DNA of 64,000 nucleotides from Tachypleus tridentatus (lineage: Eukaryota > Arthropoda > Merostomata > Xiphosura > Limulidae): assembly GCF_004210375.1 (NCBI RefSeq), contig NC_134835.1, positions 69,036,447 to 69,100,446 of the forward strand, given 5' to 3'. Positions 25,401 to 40,400 of the stretch are shown piece by piece. Position 1 is the first letter of the stretch, and every line of letters begins with the position of its first letter. The notes beneath the pieces are model-generated. The model was not told the origin of the DNA, ran no database searches, and worked only from the letters and a program-made list of their open reading frames with translations. The translations under genes and the position numbers were made by a program.

Positions 25401-28400
25401 ATTTTGATGGTGAAGTTAATCCAAGTCTAGTTTAAGTGTGTTATATAGTGATATTGCAGCATATTTACATATTATACAGCCATCATATTCAATCTGTTTG
25501 CTTGGACAAACCTGTGGTTGAAAAATTGCTACCACTGGTTAATCATAAATTATCCTATAAAATAATTGCTTCTGACAGTTGTGTGTATTTTCTCTATATA
25601 TTTTACTCTATAATTATGAAGATAATTTATTGTTATTAAAAAAAGAAAATTCACAGTGTTAAAATAAAGATCCATTAACTGGACAGTTGACAGTATATGC
25701 CAATTCAGTTAACTGATTGCCACTCCAGATTATATCAAGCTTTTACTTCATAAAGATGTGCTCAGTTGAATATGAAAGAAGATGAAAGGTTGGAAAAGAT
25801 CAGTGTCATATGTGTACAGTGCATTTTCAATGGAATACAGTATTATACTGTATATCAGTACAGATTTATGGTCTTTTAAATAATAGAAATTCTTTAGTTT
25901 GTTTTCAGAAAAATGTTATTCAAATTGTTATCACAATACAAATGTTTATATTACAAGTATGTTCAATATATAGTCCTAAGAGGTTGAGGCCACTGAATCT
26001 TGCAGTAGTAATCAGTTTGGTTCTATAACAACTTTATTATTTGGTATAAGAAGGTTTAACTTATTTTGATGCTATTTTGTGGTCTTGTTTTATTTTATTC
26101 TCTAAATCTTTATAATTAGTAAAAATATTTACATTTTTTTTCTCTCTCTGTCTTTATTGTTTTTGGAATTAGCTTTCTACACAAGTGAACTTGTTCAAGA
26201 TTATTCAGTAAGTATTATTTGCCTTCGTAATTCAATAGTATGAACTATTTGGAGATTTTAAAACTTGTTCCTTTAAAAATAGGGTACATTGAACAGTAAA
26301 TAAAGTAAAAAGTAAATTATTTGTGCAAAAAATTACTGTTAATACCACAAATTTGTTTTTAATGACAATCAGTGATAGAACTTTAAACAGTCTTTTGATA
26401 TATATACAGAGACAGACGACACTTTGTGAGAAAGATGTTTTTTATTCCATGTTGCTCTGTGAACTACGTCTTCCATCACTGATTAGTTAATGCTGATGTC
26501 AATGATTGTGAACTATACATTTTTTTTGTAAGAAGCTTCTGCAAAAGACAGCAAGGTCAGTCTTGGACCAAACACCTTGTCAAACATTTCATAAATTAAA
26601 ATTATGGAGATCTTTTGGAGCTACATTTGGGTTTATGACACATACATGATTTAACTTTATGGTACCCATATTGGATTTACCCTGCTAAAAGAAAGGCTGC
26701 ACCACTGAATAAAACAAAAGTATAGCAAATCAAAAATTTTGATTCTGGTCTGACTTCAACATGCTTCAAATTAATGCATAACTATTTATGAATTTTCTCA
26801 GTTTTTACTGTCCATAATACAGCATTCATAGATCCATAGGAGGGAAATAGAAATAGTTTAGAAAAATAAAGCTAATTTAAACTCCTGGTCTGGCATGGCC
26901 AGGTGGTTAGAGAGCTGGACTCTCAGTCTAAGGGTTGCAGGTTTGAATCCCTGTCCCACCAAAGATACTCATCATTTTAGTTGTGGAGACATTATAATGT
27001 GATGTTCAATTCCAATATTTGTTGGTAAGAGTAACCCAACAGTTACCAGTAAATGTTGATTACTATTACTAGCTGCCTTCCCTATAGTCTTTCACTGCAA
27101 AATTAGGTATGGCTAATGCAGATAGCTCTCGTCTAACTGTGCTCAAAATTCAATACAATCATTTTAATGCTGCAAGTATAGTTTTATTGGCTTATACCAA
27201 CCATCATTTCTCAAACTCTTTTATCATGGTGTGATATACCTGTCTATATCTCAGTTTTTAGAGGACATATGGTAATAATCTAAATACATAATGAAATGTT
27301 TTATATTCTTTTTATTTGTATAATTCAACTAGATTGCTGTAGAGATTATACTAAGGTATTAGAAAACAGCTTGGTGGTATAGTGTCATAAGAAAAGGTAT
27401 TTATTAACAGTTTTCAAATTTACACGTTTATTTCATCATTGTATACTTCAATTATGATATTGCTGCTGTAGGGAATGTTTTTTTGTGATACAAGATGAGG
27501 TAGGCTGTTAGATCACTTTGCACTTAACAATATGTTTTTATTTTTTTAACATAAGACATACTGTTAGGCTTATATTTTTAAATACTACATTCTTTATTCA
27601 GTCTCTTAGAAGAATATATAATACTGTTTCAATCTCACTGTCTCCCACTTCCATTGCTAATGACATTCAATAAAGAGATCATGGGTTCACTAGGATGCTG
27701 TTTGTTGGTAAAGCATGATTATAATTAATTACATTTATCATGAGACAATACTGTTTAGGCTTATTATATTTTATAGTACAGTAATCTTTATTCCATCTTT
27801 GAATATGGTGGACATAAGATGACAAATGTTATTAAAACCTTTTATTGTTAAGTGCAAAATTATCTTGCTTAACCTAATTCGTTTAACAAACCGCACACAG
27901 TTTGGATTTGTTTATGAGGCTGTTGTTTGTTTGGCAGTTTTTACATTAGTATCTGTCGGCCCAAATATATGTTTGAATAGACAAAATTTTCCAGCTAAAT
28001 TTATAAATATAAAGTAAGTTTAAATCATTGCACATATTAAGTGAAACCTTTCTAATTAACACTCTAAAAAAAAAAAAAAGAGCTTGTTATAGTATTGTAT
28101 TGAATGCAAGAGAAAATACATACAATGTTCTTTGAGTCAAAACAAAGATAGAATTTAGTTTTATAAAATGAGAGTTGTATATTTTAATTTTGAGAGTTTT
28201 ATTGTATTTTTCAAAACAAGATTGAAACATAAACTAATGTAATGTTTTTCTTAATTAACATCATGGATTTTCCTTTGTTCTGAGTTGCCACCAAAACATA
28301 AATTTTGTGTAGGATCTACTCACAGTTTTAAAGGAAAAATGTAAACATACAACATGAATTTGTATTTATATATTTTAAAGCCACAATCAGGACCATTTCA

Positions 28401-31400
28401 ATCTTCTAAATTTTTAGAATACAGTTTTTAATGATTGTTTTTTAAACCACCTTTAGTTGTGTATACACATTACTTCTTCAACTTTCACTTAAAATAACTG
28501 AAGAGTTTTTGACATTAGCCTAGTCTGATGTCCTTCCACTAAAGTTCTGTCTTCTATTATCATTTAGCTGACTTGCAAAACAGTTACTACTTAAGAGGCC
28601 ATCTGTAAAAATCAGTTTTTTCTGCTTGTCACAGGATACTTTCTGTTGGTTATTATATAGATATGGTTATATATTGCTGTGTTTATTCATTTATTTTTCT
28701 TTCCCCTTTTAAGAACCCTACATGGAAACATTTTGAGATGTTGGACTTTGCAAGTAGTGTCAATGCTTCAGCATTGGGTATCCTTTCTAACTTTTATTAT
28801 TATCATATCTGATTTGTGTGCTTATATTTAAATGTTCAAATATGAATATTTTCTGTTTTTGCATTGACTTCAGCTCTTTCATACCTGGATAGGTACAGTG
28901 TATTTCAAGTGCAGAATTGTGCTACTGAAGTAAATAAATGGTAGAAAGTAAACCTGAAGTAATTTTTACACACATGAAAAAAAATAAATAAGGATTGTAA
29001 TTTATATAATGAAAAAATAGTAATGTTATTTAATTTTGTACACAAAAAATAAAATTACAGTTTTGTGGTTGATTCCAGTTTGCTACAAATCACAAGTGTT
29101 TGTGAATTTCCTAACTTTTTCTACTTTTTGCTACTTGTAACTGACTAGGAAAAAATTCCTAATAACTTGAACAAAATAAAGTGCATTTGTCCTCATAACT
29201 TAAATACAAGTGTAGTTTTATTAACATTGGTCATCATTGTGTGATGTAAATACTTATAACACAACTTCAAGAAGTCATGAAAGTTCAAACTGGTAAAAGC
29301 TTTATATTTTCCAGAATAAAGGTACTTTATTCTTCTGCTACAATTATAGCTCTACTGTTTTTTAATGTTTACTTTATCATTTTATATAAATTGTAATAAA
29401 TGTTTGTTTGTGAAACAAGATAAGTTATGGTTACTTAAATCATCTTTCATTTGACTGTATCAGGTTTAGTTTTATCATCAAGGCTGTTGTTTGTTAGGCT
29501 GTATTTATAATCTTTATAGACTATAATATAGTCTTTATAAGAGACAAAAAATTAAGTTTCACAAAAATTGAACAAACAAAATGCATGTGGTAGTTCTGAG
29601 ATTTCTTAATGTGTCTATTTTTGTTAAAAATTATAAACATCTTGTTCACAGATAATGGTTTTGTATTTAAGTGTTTTTACAAAATAATTATTTTTCTATT
29701 ATAGTTACTAGCATTCAAACTGTTAACAAATTGAATGCAAGGTGATTTTAATTTTTAAGTATAACAACTTTTCCTTATTATATAGTTTTCATATTTCATT
29801 TGCATACTTTCTAGGACCTCTTAAAAGGATATCAAGTTGTTTTTTTTAACATAAATGTTTATATTTTAATTTTCTCTACCATATAACTAGCTGTTTTCAT
29901 CAATGTACACTGTATGAAGTGATTAAAATTTGAAATAAAGAAAAATACATTCCTTTTAATATTTTTATGTAATATCTTTAAAGATTGTTCTTTTGATAAA
30001 TTAATAACTTCAGCTCTTTCTTACATATAGTTAAATGTTAATGTTTTATTTTCTCTTTATTTACTACTTATTATTGAACATAAAACAAGTAAACAGTATT
30101 CTTGAGGCATATTATAGTTTCTTTGGGAGACATGCACAACCATTTAGCAAAATTTTCCTTCAGTACATAATATCATAACCCTTGAACAGATGCAAAGTAT
30201 GATATATATGTAAAAAATGTCTGAACCTTTTAATTATGCATTTTAAAACACAACTGATACATAATTAAGTAAAGTATAACAGTAAGACCTAAATACAATT
30301 TGAACTGTATCTAAAGTTTTTAGGTAAAATATTTAAGTAAAAACTATCATAAATACTACAGTTGATCAAGCAACCAACTATTCTAGAGTCAATTACATTT
30401 AATCCATGATGACAGCTGTGCCCCAATTTCAAAATAATTGTTAGATTATAATGTAAAATGATCTCTTCCTAATGTATATACATATGAATGTAGCATCTGT
30501 ATGTAGACTGTAAAGTTCAACAAAATCTGTTGAAGGTGGGCATGGTACTTGTCAGGGATTGAAAAAATGTATTACTTGTTTTAACTGTGTTCATTTGGAA
30601 AACTTTGAAATGAATTGAATGAAAAGGTTATGTAAGAAACTTGTTGTCTAGATGTGCTTCTGTTTAATGACCACTGTACTACTGAAGTTACAGAAAGCCA
30701 AAGTAGAATATGTTTGTAGTTAATTGGTCACAGCAATACATCTGAAGTTTTATGTAGTTTTTAAAGTTTTATTTTTAAATAAAAGACTTAAAACATGGAT
30801 AAAATAAAACATGGAATCATAACATACATTATAATATTAATTTCATTCACATATACAGACAGTAAAGGTGTTTAATTAAATTATGAATGTAACATGGTGA
30901 CTTCTGAGAAAAGCATTTAAAGGGGCTTTCGCTTTGAAAGGCTTAGATGCTGTATTTATTATCAGTAACTTGTGTAGCCTAGTGGTTGATATGTGATGTT
31001 GCAGATTGAATGACTTGGGGCTCAAGAAGAGATGCCATTAAACACGCTTTGCACTTTATAGGTACTTTATAAAAATGACAGTCAATCCTATTATATGATT
31101 CAGAAAGCTTTACAGTGTTCTTGTTGTGGAGGTACTGCTGCCTGATATTAGTAAAAAATGGGGATATTCAGTATCATACCTTAACAAACTTGATCAGGTT
31201 TTGTTGTCAGGTTAAGATATAAATCTGAAGAGCAAGACAGTTGTATGATAGAATGGACAGTTCATCTAACAGGTCTGATGTTCATAAGCGAATTGGTAAG
31301 CCAATGATTATATGAGCTATATCAATTGTCATTCTACAAATAAACCAATTATCCAACTGTTTTAAACTTCTTACTTCATTCCACATATAAGATGATAAAA

Positions 31401-34400
31401 AATGTAAATCTCATAGATAGTTTACCCTACTAATATCTATGTAGTACTTCAAGTACACCTCCTGGTGTGATACATTCTTCAACTGACATTCTGTAGTTTG
31501 CTGCAGTATTTCTGTTTGTAATTTGTATATTTATTCAGTGCAAATTATATTTGTCCTGATAAAGTAATTTAAATATAAAGCTGTAAAATTATGGAAATTA
31601 TGTTAGTTATACACTATCTTCATTTTGGATGTTTACAGTTTTAGTTATCTTTAAATGAGTATGCATATTGTAAATTATTCATGTTTTTTTCTTTGTTTTG
31701 GATGTTTACCATTTTTCTCATCTTCAAATGAGTGTGTATGTGTGTGTATATATATATATATAAATTGTTTTTTCTTTGTTTTGGATGTTTACCATTTTTG
31801 TTATCTTTAAATGAGTATATATAGTAAATTATTCATGTTTTTTTCTTTGTTTTGTTTCAGATTCCCAAAGAATGTAAAAAATTCAAGGCTAATACTTTAG
31901 TTTTTGGGTTATCAGAAGGATATTACAGCAGTCCTGATAGTATGCAGGTAAAGTTTGATGATACTTTTTTAATGGAACTCTGAGTTTTCTTTTGTTAAAT
32001 TTTTTGATGCTTTGTTCAACTGACATGATTTTTTACAAACTTTTTAGTATGTTATTATGAAAGCTACTTTATATCTTGGTTATTAAATTACATCATGAAA
32101 ATTTATAATATTTCATACTTTTCTTTGTAGTTTCATTAGATATTAGTCAAATATACAATTCATTCCAAGCTTCTGCTCGGTTGTGAAATTCACATGACGT
32201 ATATGCGGTTTGATTAATTTATTACAGCATGGTTTCTTATTCTTTATGTATTGTTATTTTTGTTATGAAAAGCTATTTCTACTTTATAATACTTTCATTA
32301 GTATATTGAATATCACAGTTTTAAATTTTTATTAATTTCTAGGATGCATTTTGTGAAGGATCACCTTACAAACCTACAGAAATTCTTAATGTTGACCCAT
32401 CAGCTGTTCGAGTTTCATACTCGGTAAACACACTCTCAAGGTAAAAATTAAACCTTTTAGGTGCAAAGTAAACTTTATTTTTGCCTTATCCAGAGTGGCT
32501 AGTATATTTCAGGTGCTCATTACACACAAACATACAGTTTCAAAACTTAGTAAAAAAGTAATTCTAAGTCTGTTTCAACAATTTTTAACTCAAATGTATT
32601 TTAGAAATCCTATTTTGGCATTATGTAATGATGTTTATTGTAATTCTTAAAGAAAATATGTGTTTCAACTTTTATTTCTATTAAGTCACTGGAGTTTAGC
32701 TATATTTATTAAGAAACATGTATCATTATTTCAAAATATAACAATTCATATCTTGTTTTTTTCTTCTTTCAGTACATACCCTTGTTGCTACTCTTTTCTT
32801 GTTTCTTGTGTTACAAAATGTGAGCTGAACAATTACGAATAAAGCTGAGGTTCAAAAATGTCTCCAGTAAATGTGTAACAATTATTGGATTAAAGATATT
32901 ATGATTGGCATAAGTCAACATAAAGTAAATAAAATCATTTGAGCAGTAATTTGGGTTTCATGAAATATTATTTACTCGTATATACTTAAAGGTGAGCAAA
33001 AGGTTTTAATAGGAATTATACATTCGATAAATCCTAACACAAAATGATAAACTTATAACCTAAGCACTTTTGAAAGGTGAACCTTTCTTCTCAAGGGATA
33101 AACTTGTAATGTTGGTAAGATATATAAAAGTTGTTGAGTTACATGACGGTGATCTGATATTCCAAGAAATGTATATGTTTTCACATACTGTTGTAAGTGT
33201 ATTCCATTTCTGGTACAGTGTTAGGGATATTTTGCTTTAAAATAGTTAAAAAAGAAATGTGTATTTAAGTGTTCCAATAAAATAAAGGTGACGCCAGGAA
33301 CCTAATTGAAAAAACGATGTTAAACTAATTGATTTGTACATACAGGTATGGAAAATTATCTTAAATAGACAGAAAGTTTTAAAAAGTTAGGGAGCATGCT
33401 AGATGAAAGGAATAAGAAAAAATAATTATTTTTCTAATTGAGAAGAAATAAATGATTGCAGATTACCAATTCCAGGATTGAGATTGATTCCACAAGTTTG
33501 AACAGTGTTTAGATTAATTATCCAATATGCTTCTGTTATCTCTCTATCAGCTTTAATTTTAAATCCTGTTTTAATGCTGATAGAAACATGGAGTGACCAG
33601 GTTGGTTAAATTGATGAGTAACAACTAGATTGTTTTTGGTATTAATAGAGGAATTATGCTTGTTGAAACATATGTTTAGAGGAGTTCATGTTTGTCCTAC
33701 AAATTGATCATTACACTTTCTTTCATATCAAGATATGAGGTAAGCTTAATTAGACTTCGTGTGTTGAGTGACCAATGACAAATTATTCCAATAACTCAAA
33801 TAGTAATTTACTGAATATTATTTTTAAGTTTTATCATGTTCAGTCAACACACACAAATAAGAGAATTTGCTATTTCATTGAAACTAAATTATATATCAAT
33901 TGATAGTAACCAAGAAACATTTTATAAAACATGATGATAAGTATCCTGACAAAAGGAATGATAATGACATTTTTAAAGATGAGACTTGTTGGCCTGTGCT
34001 TTGTTTTTTGTAACTCATGATCAGAAGTGACTATGTTAGTTGGCAAAATAAAGTATAAAAAAGAAGTGTTAAAGAATGTCACTAGAGCTGAGACTGGATG
34101 AATATATAAAAAGATGCTTTCAGATCAGTAATGTTGATTATAAAAAATCAATTTTAAGATGCAAAGATGCTTTCAGATCAGTAATGATGATTATAAAAAA
34201 TCAATTTTAAGATGCAATATTTTCTCATTTTAAAACAGTGTTACTGACCAAAACAAAAAATTCTACATCCTGAAAAATGATAAAGATACTGAATAAATTT
34301 TTTTTGTGTTTTTAAGGTTAAACTAATCTATTTAGTAAGTTTGTACCATATTTCTTGCATTTAAGCTTAATATACCCACTATGAGAAGAAATAAATTAAA

Positions 34401-37400
34401 TAAATTAGGATATCATTGATATGTGATCTGGAAAGTGTTAAAGAATAGTTGTTTTTATATATATATATGATAGAAAAATAGTTGAAAACATTTGTTTGGC
34501 ATGCTGCATCTATGTGATGTTATTTAATAGTTGTTTAGCAATTAGATTGCAATCATATTTAACTCGACAATATATGTAATTGCACTACAGTAATTATAAT
34601 TTTTGTTGGACAGCACAAAGAAAAACCCACATGGAATATATTTTTAAGTAAAATTATATATTAAATGAACACAACAATATTAGGTAGATATTCCACTACA
34701 CCTAGTGATATATTGTAGTTGTTTTTATCTATCACTTTGGTTTTTCTCCATCAAAAATATTATACTGAAGGTTTTACAGAGGGGTTAACAAAATTAACAT
34801 AAGGAACAAATTTGCCAGATTTTGTCTTCTTACATTTGAAACTTTCCAGTACTACAGTGTATTTTGAAGAGACTTATTTACATTATTTTACTATTATATC
34901 TTTAAGGAATGTAAATGTAGTACATTTTGCAGACAATGATAGACTGCAACTCACTGTTCCCTTTCATTCAACAGTTAGTTTTAATGTGAGGCAATTTAGC
35001 TTTTACACAAGGGCCATCTCTTTTCCATTCAACACTTAGTTGCAGTCCCTTAAATTTCTCAAAACCTATTACAATCTTTCTTGTTAATTTTCTGATTGTA
35101 CATACAAAATATTTTTGTGTAGTTGTGAGAAATTTATTTACATGTACAATGAGTATATGGTAATATTTTATTAGTCCTAGTTCTTTAAAAATATATATGA
35201 TGTACTATGAAATAAAATAAAAAATTTAAGCAAGTTACTACTTTCATTGTATGTTTGCTTTCTGTACCTTTGTTAACAATTTTTAAATTTTTAGTAATAA
35301 AAAACATCAGGTGGAAATATTTTGTTTAAAAAATTAAAGAGAAATGTATCTAAAACCCTGAATCATTGTTTAACATTTAAAATTTGCAGTGTTATTTTTA
35401 AACAAATATTTTAAAAGGTAATTTTTAATGAAAGATTGTTTCTTTTCATTATATACAAAACTTTAATTTGATTTCTGTGCTGCACAAATGAATATAACAT
35501 TTTGAAACTTGTAAATTAAGGAAATATATTTTCTAGAGCAGACATTAGCTCAGTATAAGATATTTCTAACCACACACTAGATATTATTGCAAATAAAATA
35601 TTCAGTTTCATCTTATAGTTGCTTGGCATGTTTTTGTTAAAACATTTGATTCCAAAATACAGAAATCTGTTAAACATAATAATCATTTCAAAACTATTAT
35701 TTGGGATATAAACTGTACATAACTGAATCTAATAATAGTTATGCAACTGTTTTAGCTGCTAACATGTTGATGACCAATGTTAACATTTTTTCATGAGGTT
35801 TAAACTAATTAAACCATAAAGAACCACATGGGTTTAACATTAAAATAAAAGTAAAGTTTGTAACAAGAGACTCGTAACATTCTTTTTATTTCATAGAATT
35901 CAGACAATTCATAGGGCAATAAAACAAACCCAAGCAGCAGCACAAAGACTACGTGTTTTGATTGAAGATAAACTTCAACAAGCTGGTCAGAAACATCACT
36001 TGAAAGGTCACCAAGAACAAAAGAAAGCTAGAGTCTCTACCTTAAGAAATGAACTTAAAGTACAACAATACCGACTTAACACTTTACTGTCAAGAAGATC
36101 TTTAAATGGTCAGGAAGTAGAAGAAAAAGGTATTAGTATCAGAAAATTCACAACCAGGCTGCATTTTGATTTAAGTAATTAGTCTGTAAAACTGTGATTA
36201 AGGTTAATAAAATAGAAACAAAAAATAAATGTTTTGCAAATATCGATTCATACTAAAAATTGATTTTAAAGAGGGTAACTGCATCTTTTTTATAAATCGT
36301 TGGAGTGACAGGAAGATATTGATCTTTCCGGTTGCTAAACTAGTACATGTTCCATTTCAACATCAGGTAACTTTGGTTGGATGGTATCAACTATTTTGAG
36401 GATTAAATTTGGTTAAATGTTTGCATTATCAACAGTAAATAATATAATAACTGGAATGAATATGACTTGGCTTTTACCGTGTTAGTTGTTTACTGAGCTT
36501 AGCTTGTAATTTAATTGATGCATATTCTAATCTTGGGGCTTTTCTCTCATGATTTTCAGGTATCTTTCAAAGCTAATTGACTGTGACAGGATTAGCTGAT
36601 TATAACTGATTATTATTACTGAAAATTTTGTCTACTTGCTACCTGTTAATTAAAAACTTAATTGATGTCAGTCTTCAAGTTTATGAAAATATTGAAATAT
36701 TTGTTTTAAAGTCTATCCCAATGTTTGAAATTTAAATAAAATTTATATTTAGTATTAATTTGACAGAAAATTAAAAAGTGGTTTAATGTCTTAAAATTTC
36801 TGTGTTATTAAGCTTTTATTTTTTAAACTGTAGCAGTGGAAATTATGAATAAACTACAACTTTTGAAAAGAGAGAGAGATGCATTAGTAGAAAGAAGAAG
36901 ATGTTACTTTGAGTCTCGAGAAAATCTTCTTAAAACTAATGCTCAACTCATTTTAAGAAGAAAGCAGTTGATATCTGAACTGTCTTGCATTTACCCCATA
37001 GTAGAGGTATGTATTTGTTAATGATACTTTAAGAAACATAGAAAAGGACAATATTAAGGGAATTAATAAATGTGGTTGTAGGCATTAATTTATCTGCATA
37101 TTAGCAGTGTTAAAAATAAATTGTTTAGTACTTAAACTGGGAATTGTGATTTTCTGTACCACATTTTGTATTTTCATGATAAGTGTTTTCAGTGGTTTTA
37201 TTATGTAATTTCTTTATGGATTTTTCAACTGATATTACAGAAATAAGTTTCATTCTAAGCATTTGTGGTATTTTATGAGAAAACTCTCAATGATTCACAA
37301 ACATAAATAAAAATCACTTGTGAAAGATATTTTTAAAATATGAGATAAACCATGAACTACCCCATTTTTCCTTGTATTTCAGTACTTCTCAACTTGGCTT

Positions 37401-40400
37401 GGCATGGCAAAATGGTTAAGGCACTTGTAATCTGAAGGTTGCTGGTTCAAATCCCTATCACACCAAACATGCTCACCCTTTCAGCCATGGGGGTGTGAAA
37501 ATGTGACTGTCAATCCCACTATTCATTGGTAAAAGAGTAACCCAATTGTTAGTGGTGGGTAGTGATGACTAGCTGCCTTCCCTCTAGTCTTACACTGCTA
37601 AATTAGGAATTGCTAGCACAAATATCCTTCGAGTATGTTTGCCTGAAATTCAAAAGAGACCAAAAACAAAACTTCTTAAATGTTTTTCCATTGCTTACCA
37701 AATTTGAAACATTTTAAGTTTTTTTTCTACTAAACTTAAAACTACCAGATCTTGCCAATACCTAAGATATGGGAGCTAATGTTTATAGCCAATTTCGTTA
37801 TCATAACGTGATATTATTTTTATACTTATTTTATACATACTTTTATACTCACGAAGATTATTTTCATTTTCCCGTTTATTAAATAGATTTAGGACTGGAA
37901 TAGCACAAATACTCAGGTGACTGAACCTCCTAAGTATTTTTGAGATTACAGCTAAATATACTGTTAATAGTTAGGTAACCAAGAGTGAATTCTAATTGTT
38001 ATAGGTTTTAGTTTTCTTGTGAAATATTTCTTAATAAAGTGATGTATTTCTAGACATTCTATTATACAATTTTAATTCTGACCTCTGTAATGTTGTTTAT
38101 TTAGTGAATATAATGCATTATATCAAATACATTGAGATTAATAAGCGATTTTCTTGTACATCAGTATTAACTAAATGACATTTTCAAGGAGATAAGTTTT
38201 CAGAGATTTTATTAAATTAATAATTACTTATTTTACTTTTTTTTTTAAGTTTCCAGACAAGAGAGGCTACAGCATCTGTGGTGTTCATCTTCCAAACTCT
38301 GAAGATTTTGCAGGTAAGACTTAAATATCTATCTCTCCAAAAATAGTCATTTGTAAACATCACTTTGCTTTAAGATTATATACTCTACTTAATAACTAAA
38401 GTAGCCATGTTTGTATCCTGTGCATATGTTTATACACAACAGTTTATAAAAGATGTAATGCTACCTTTAGAATGTATTTTCCACATGTATGCATATGCAT
38501 CTATTTTTCAGGTTTTATAAAAATTTATACTTGGAGTAAGATACATAAGTTGTGTAATTTTGTTTTCTATGTGTTTTGTCAGAAAATACTTGTTCAGAAT
38601 AAAAGCATTGTGCCACTTATTGATAATTGATCTATTTCTGTCACAAGCATTAACTGAACCTTTTAATTTTCATTAAAATATGTTAAATAGATTAAAAAGT
38701 AAAAAATGAAGAAATATTTGAAGAATGTGGCTGTGTTTCATGAACTGTTAACTTTTAGGACGTGATGACACAATGATATCAAATGCTTTGGGATATGTAT
38801 GTCATTTGTCATTGATGATATCTCAGTTTCTTAACCTGCCTCTACGTTATCCAGTTCGTCATTTCAGCTCACGATCTGTTGTTATTGACCATATTTCAGA
38901 CAAGATTCCTGATAAAAATAGAGAGTAAGTACTATGATTTTTGTTTTAGATGTTGTAGTTTTCAAAGTTTGCCTGAAGTACCTATTGTTTGTGTTCTAAA
39001 TCCTGTTTCCTTAAGTTTACAAATGATATTTGTTGTAGACATATTTTGATACTTTGAAATTTTTGTATATTTAGTGAGAAATATCCATTACAAGTCATTG
39101 AATCTCTGGATTAGGAAATAAGAAACTGTTTCCAAAGTATTTTCTTCCCAATATTTGTATTTAGCACATGAATAAAATTAAAAGTGTGAAAATGTACTAT
39201 TATAACTTAAACAAGTGAGTGCTTTATGTATGAATAAATACCATATAATCTTCTCTTCATAAGCCTAATCAGATGTTTCTTTTGGTGGTGTTTGTAGATA
39301 TGATTGTAACTTTATTGTACCTATTAAATGAAACTTCTTGTGGTAAAAGCTTTGCTACCCAGTATCTTCACATCTGGAAAGCTTTTGTTACCTTGAAACA
39401 CTGTACTTTAAATGTTTTTATACATTTTGAACTTTTCTACAACATTTATTATTGTTGTAGGTGATGTAAAAATGCTGTACTTCAGAATGTTAATAAGGTG
39501 CCAAAAATGTATGTAAAATATCATTAAAAACATTGTCAATATAATTTTTGCCCAACCACCACTGCATTGGTCCAGCAAATGTAAGTTAGTAAAGCATTTA
39601 CTGTCTAATGTTTAAACTTGATTTCTGTTTGTATTTGCTTTGTTTTATTCTAAACACCTACAATAATTTTTTTTTTTTTGATTCCTTCTAGATTTCCACT
39701 GTTTGCTAAAGGAAAAGAACGATTGCATTTCAATTATGGTGTGTACTTGTTAAATAAAAACATAGCTCAGGTAAGCTTTGTTTTATAGAAAAATGAAAAT
39801 GTCTGTGTTTCCATCAGCATTATTAAATGAATAAATAAATTTAGCTAACTTCTGAAAACCACATTATAGGTTATTACAAATGGAAGGAAAATTAGTCTAT
39901 AAAAAGATACTCTATATTTAGATGTAACTATGAAAAAAATTATGGACCTCCTTTTCTTGTATTACCTAGAATTAGTCAAATTATTTTGTTATGATGATTA
40001 GTTTCTCTGATTAGAGGAATTACTTTGGAGCTATTGATTAAGAACTACAGTCAACACGTCACCTGAAATTATTACTGATAATTCTTAGCTTTGATGAATA
40101 ATTTAGTTCTTCAGAATGAAGTAATTCAAGATTGAGGTCATTTATTAATGACTTTGGGTCATCACAGTTGTTTTGTGACAGGAAAGTAAGTCAGTAACTA
40201 CTGCACATAAATAATATTGAAAACAAAGTTGAAAAAGTCATAGTTTGTTCAGAACACATGCTTTAATCAGTTATAAATTGCTGGATTTGTAGTGTATGGT
40301 GGGGACAAAAGTTGCTGGAGAATATAATTTTTTTATGTTAACTAACGTTGAAAAATTATATATTGAACAAAAAGAAAATCCAGTGTCAGTCATTATTTGT

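Noticed and set aside
28874-28929. Possible UVRAG exon after a strong acceptor, phase-compatible with exon 4
   Set aside because: Its product does not resemble the C2 core, while 31,198-31,295 is equally phase-compatible and matches FVVKIW and IEWKVCLDGL clearly.
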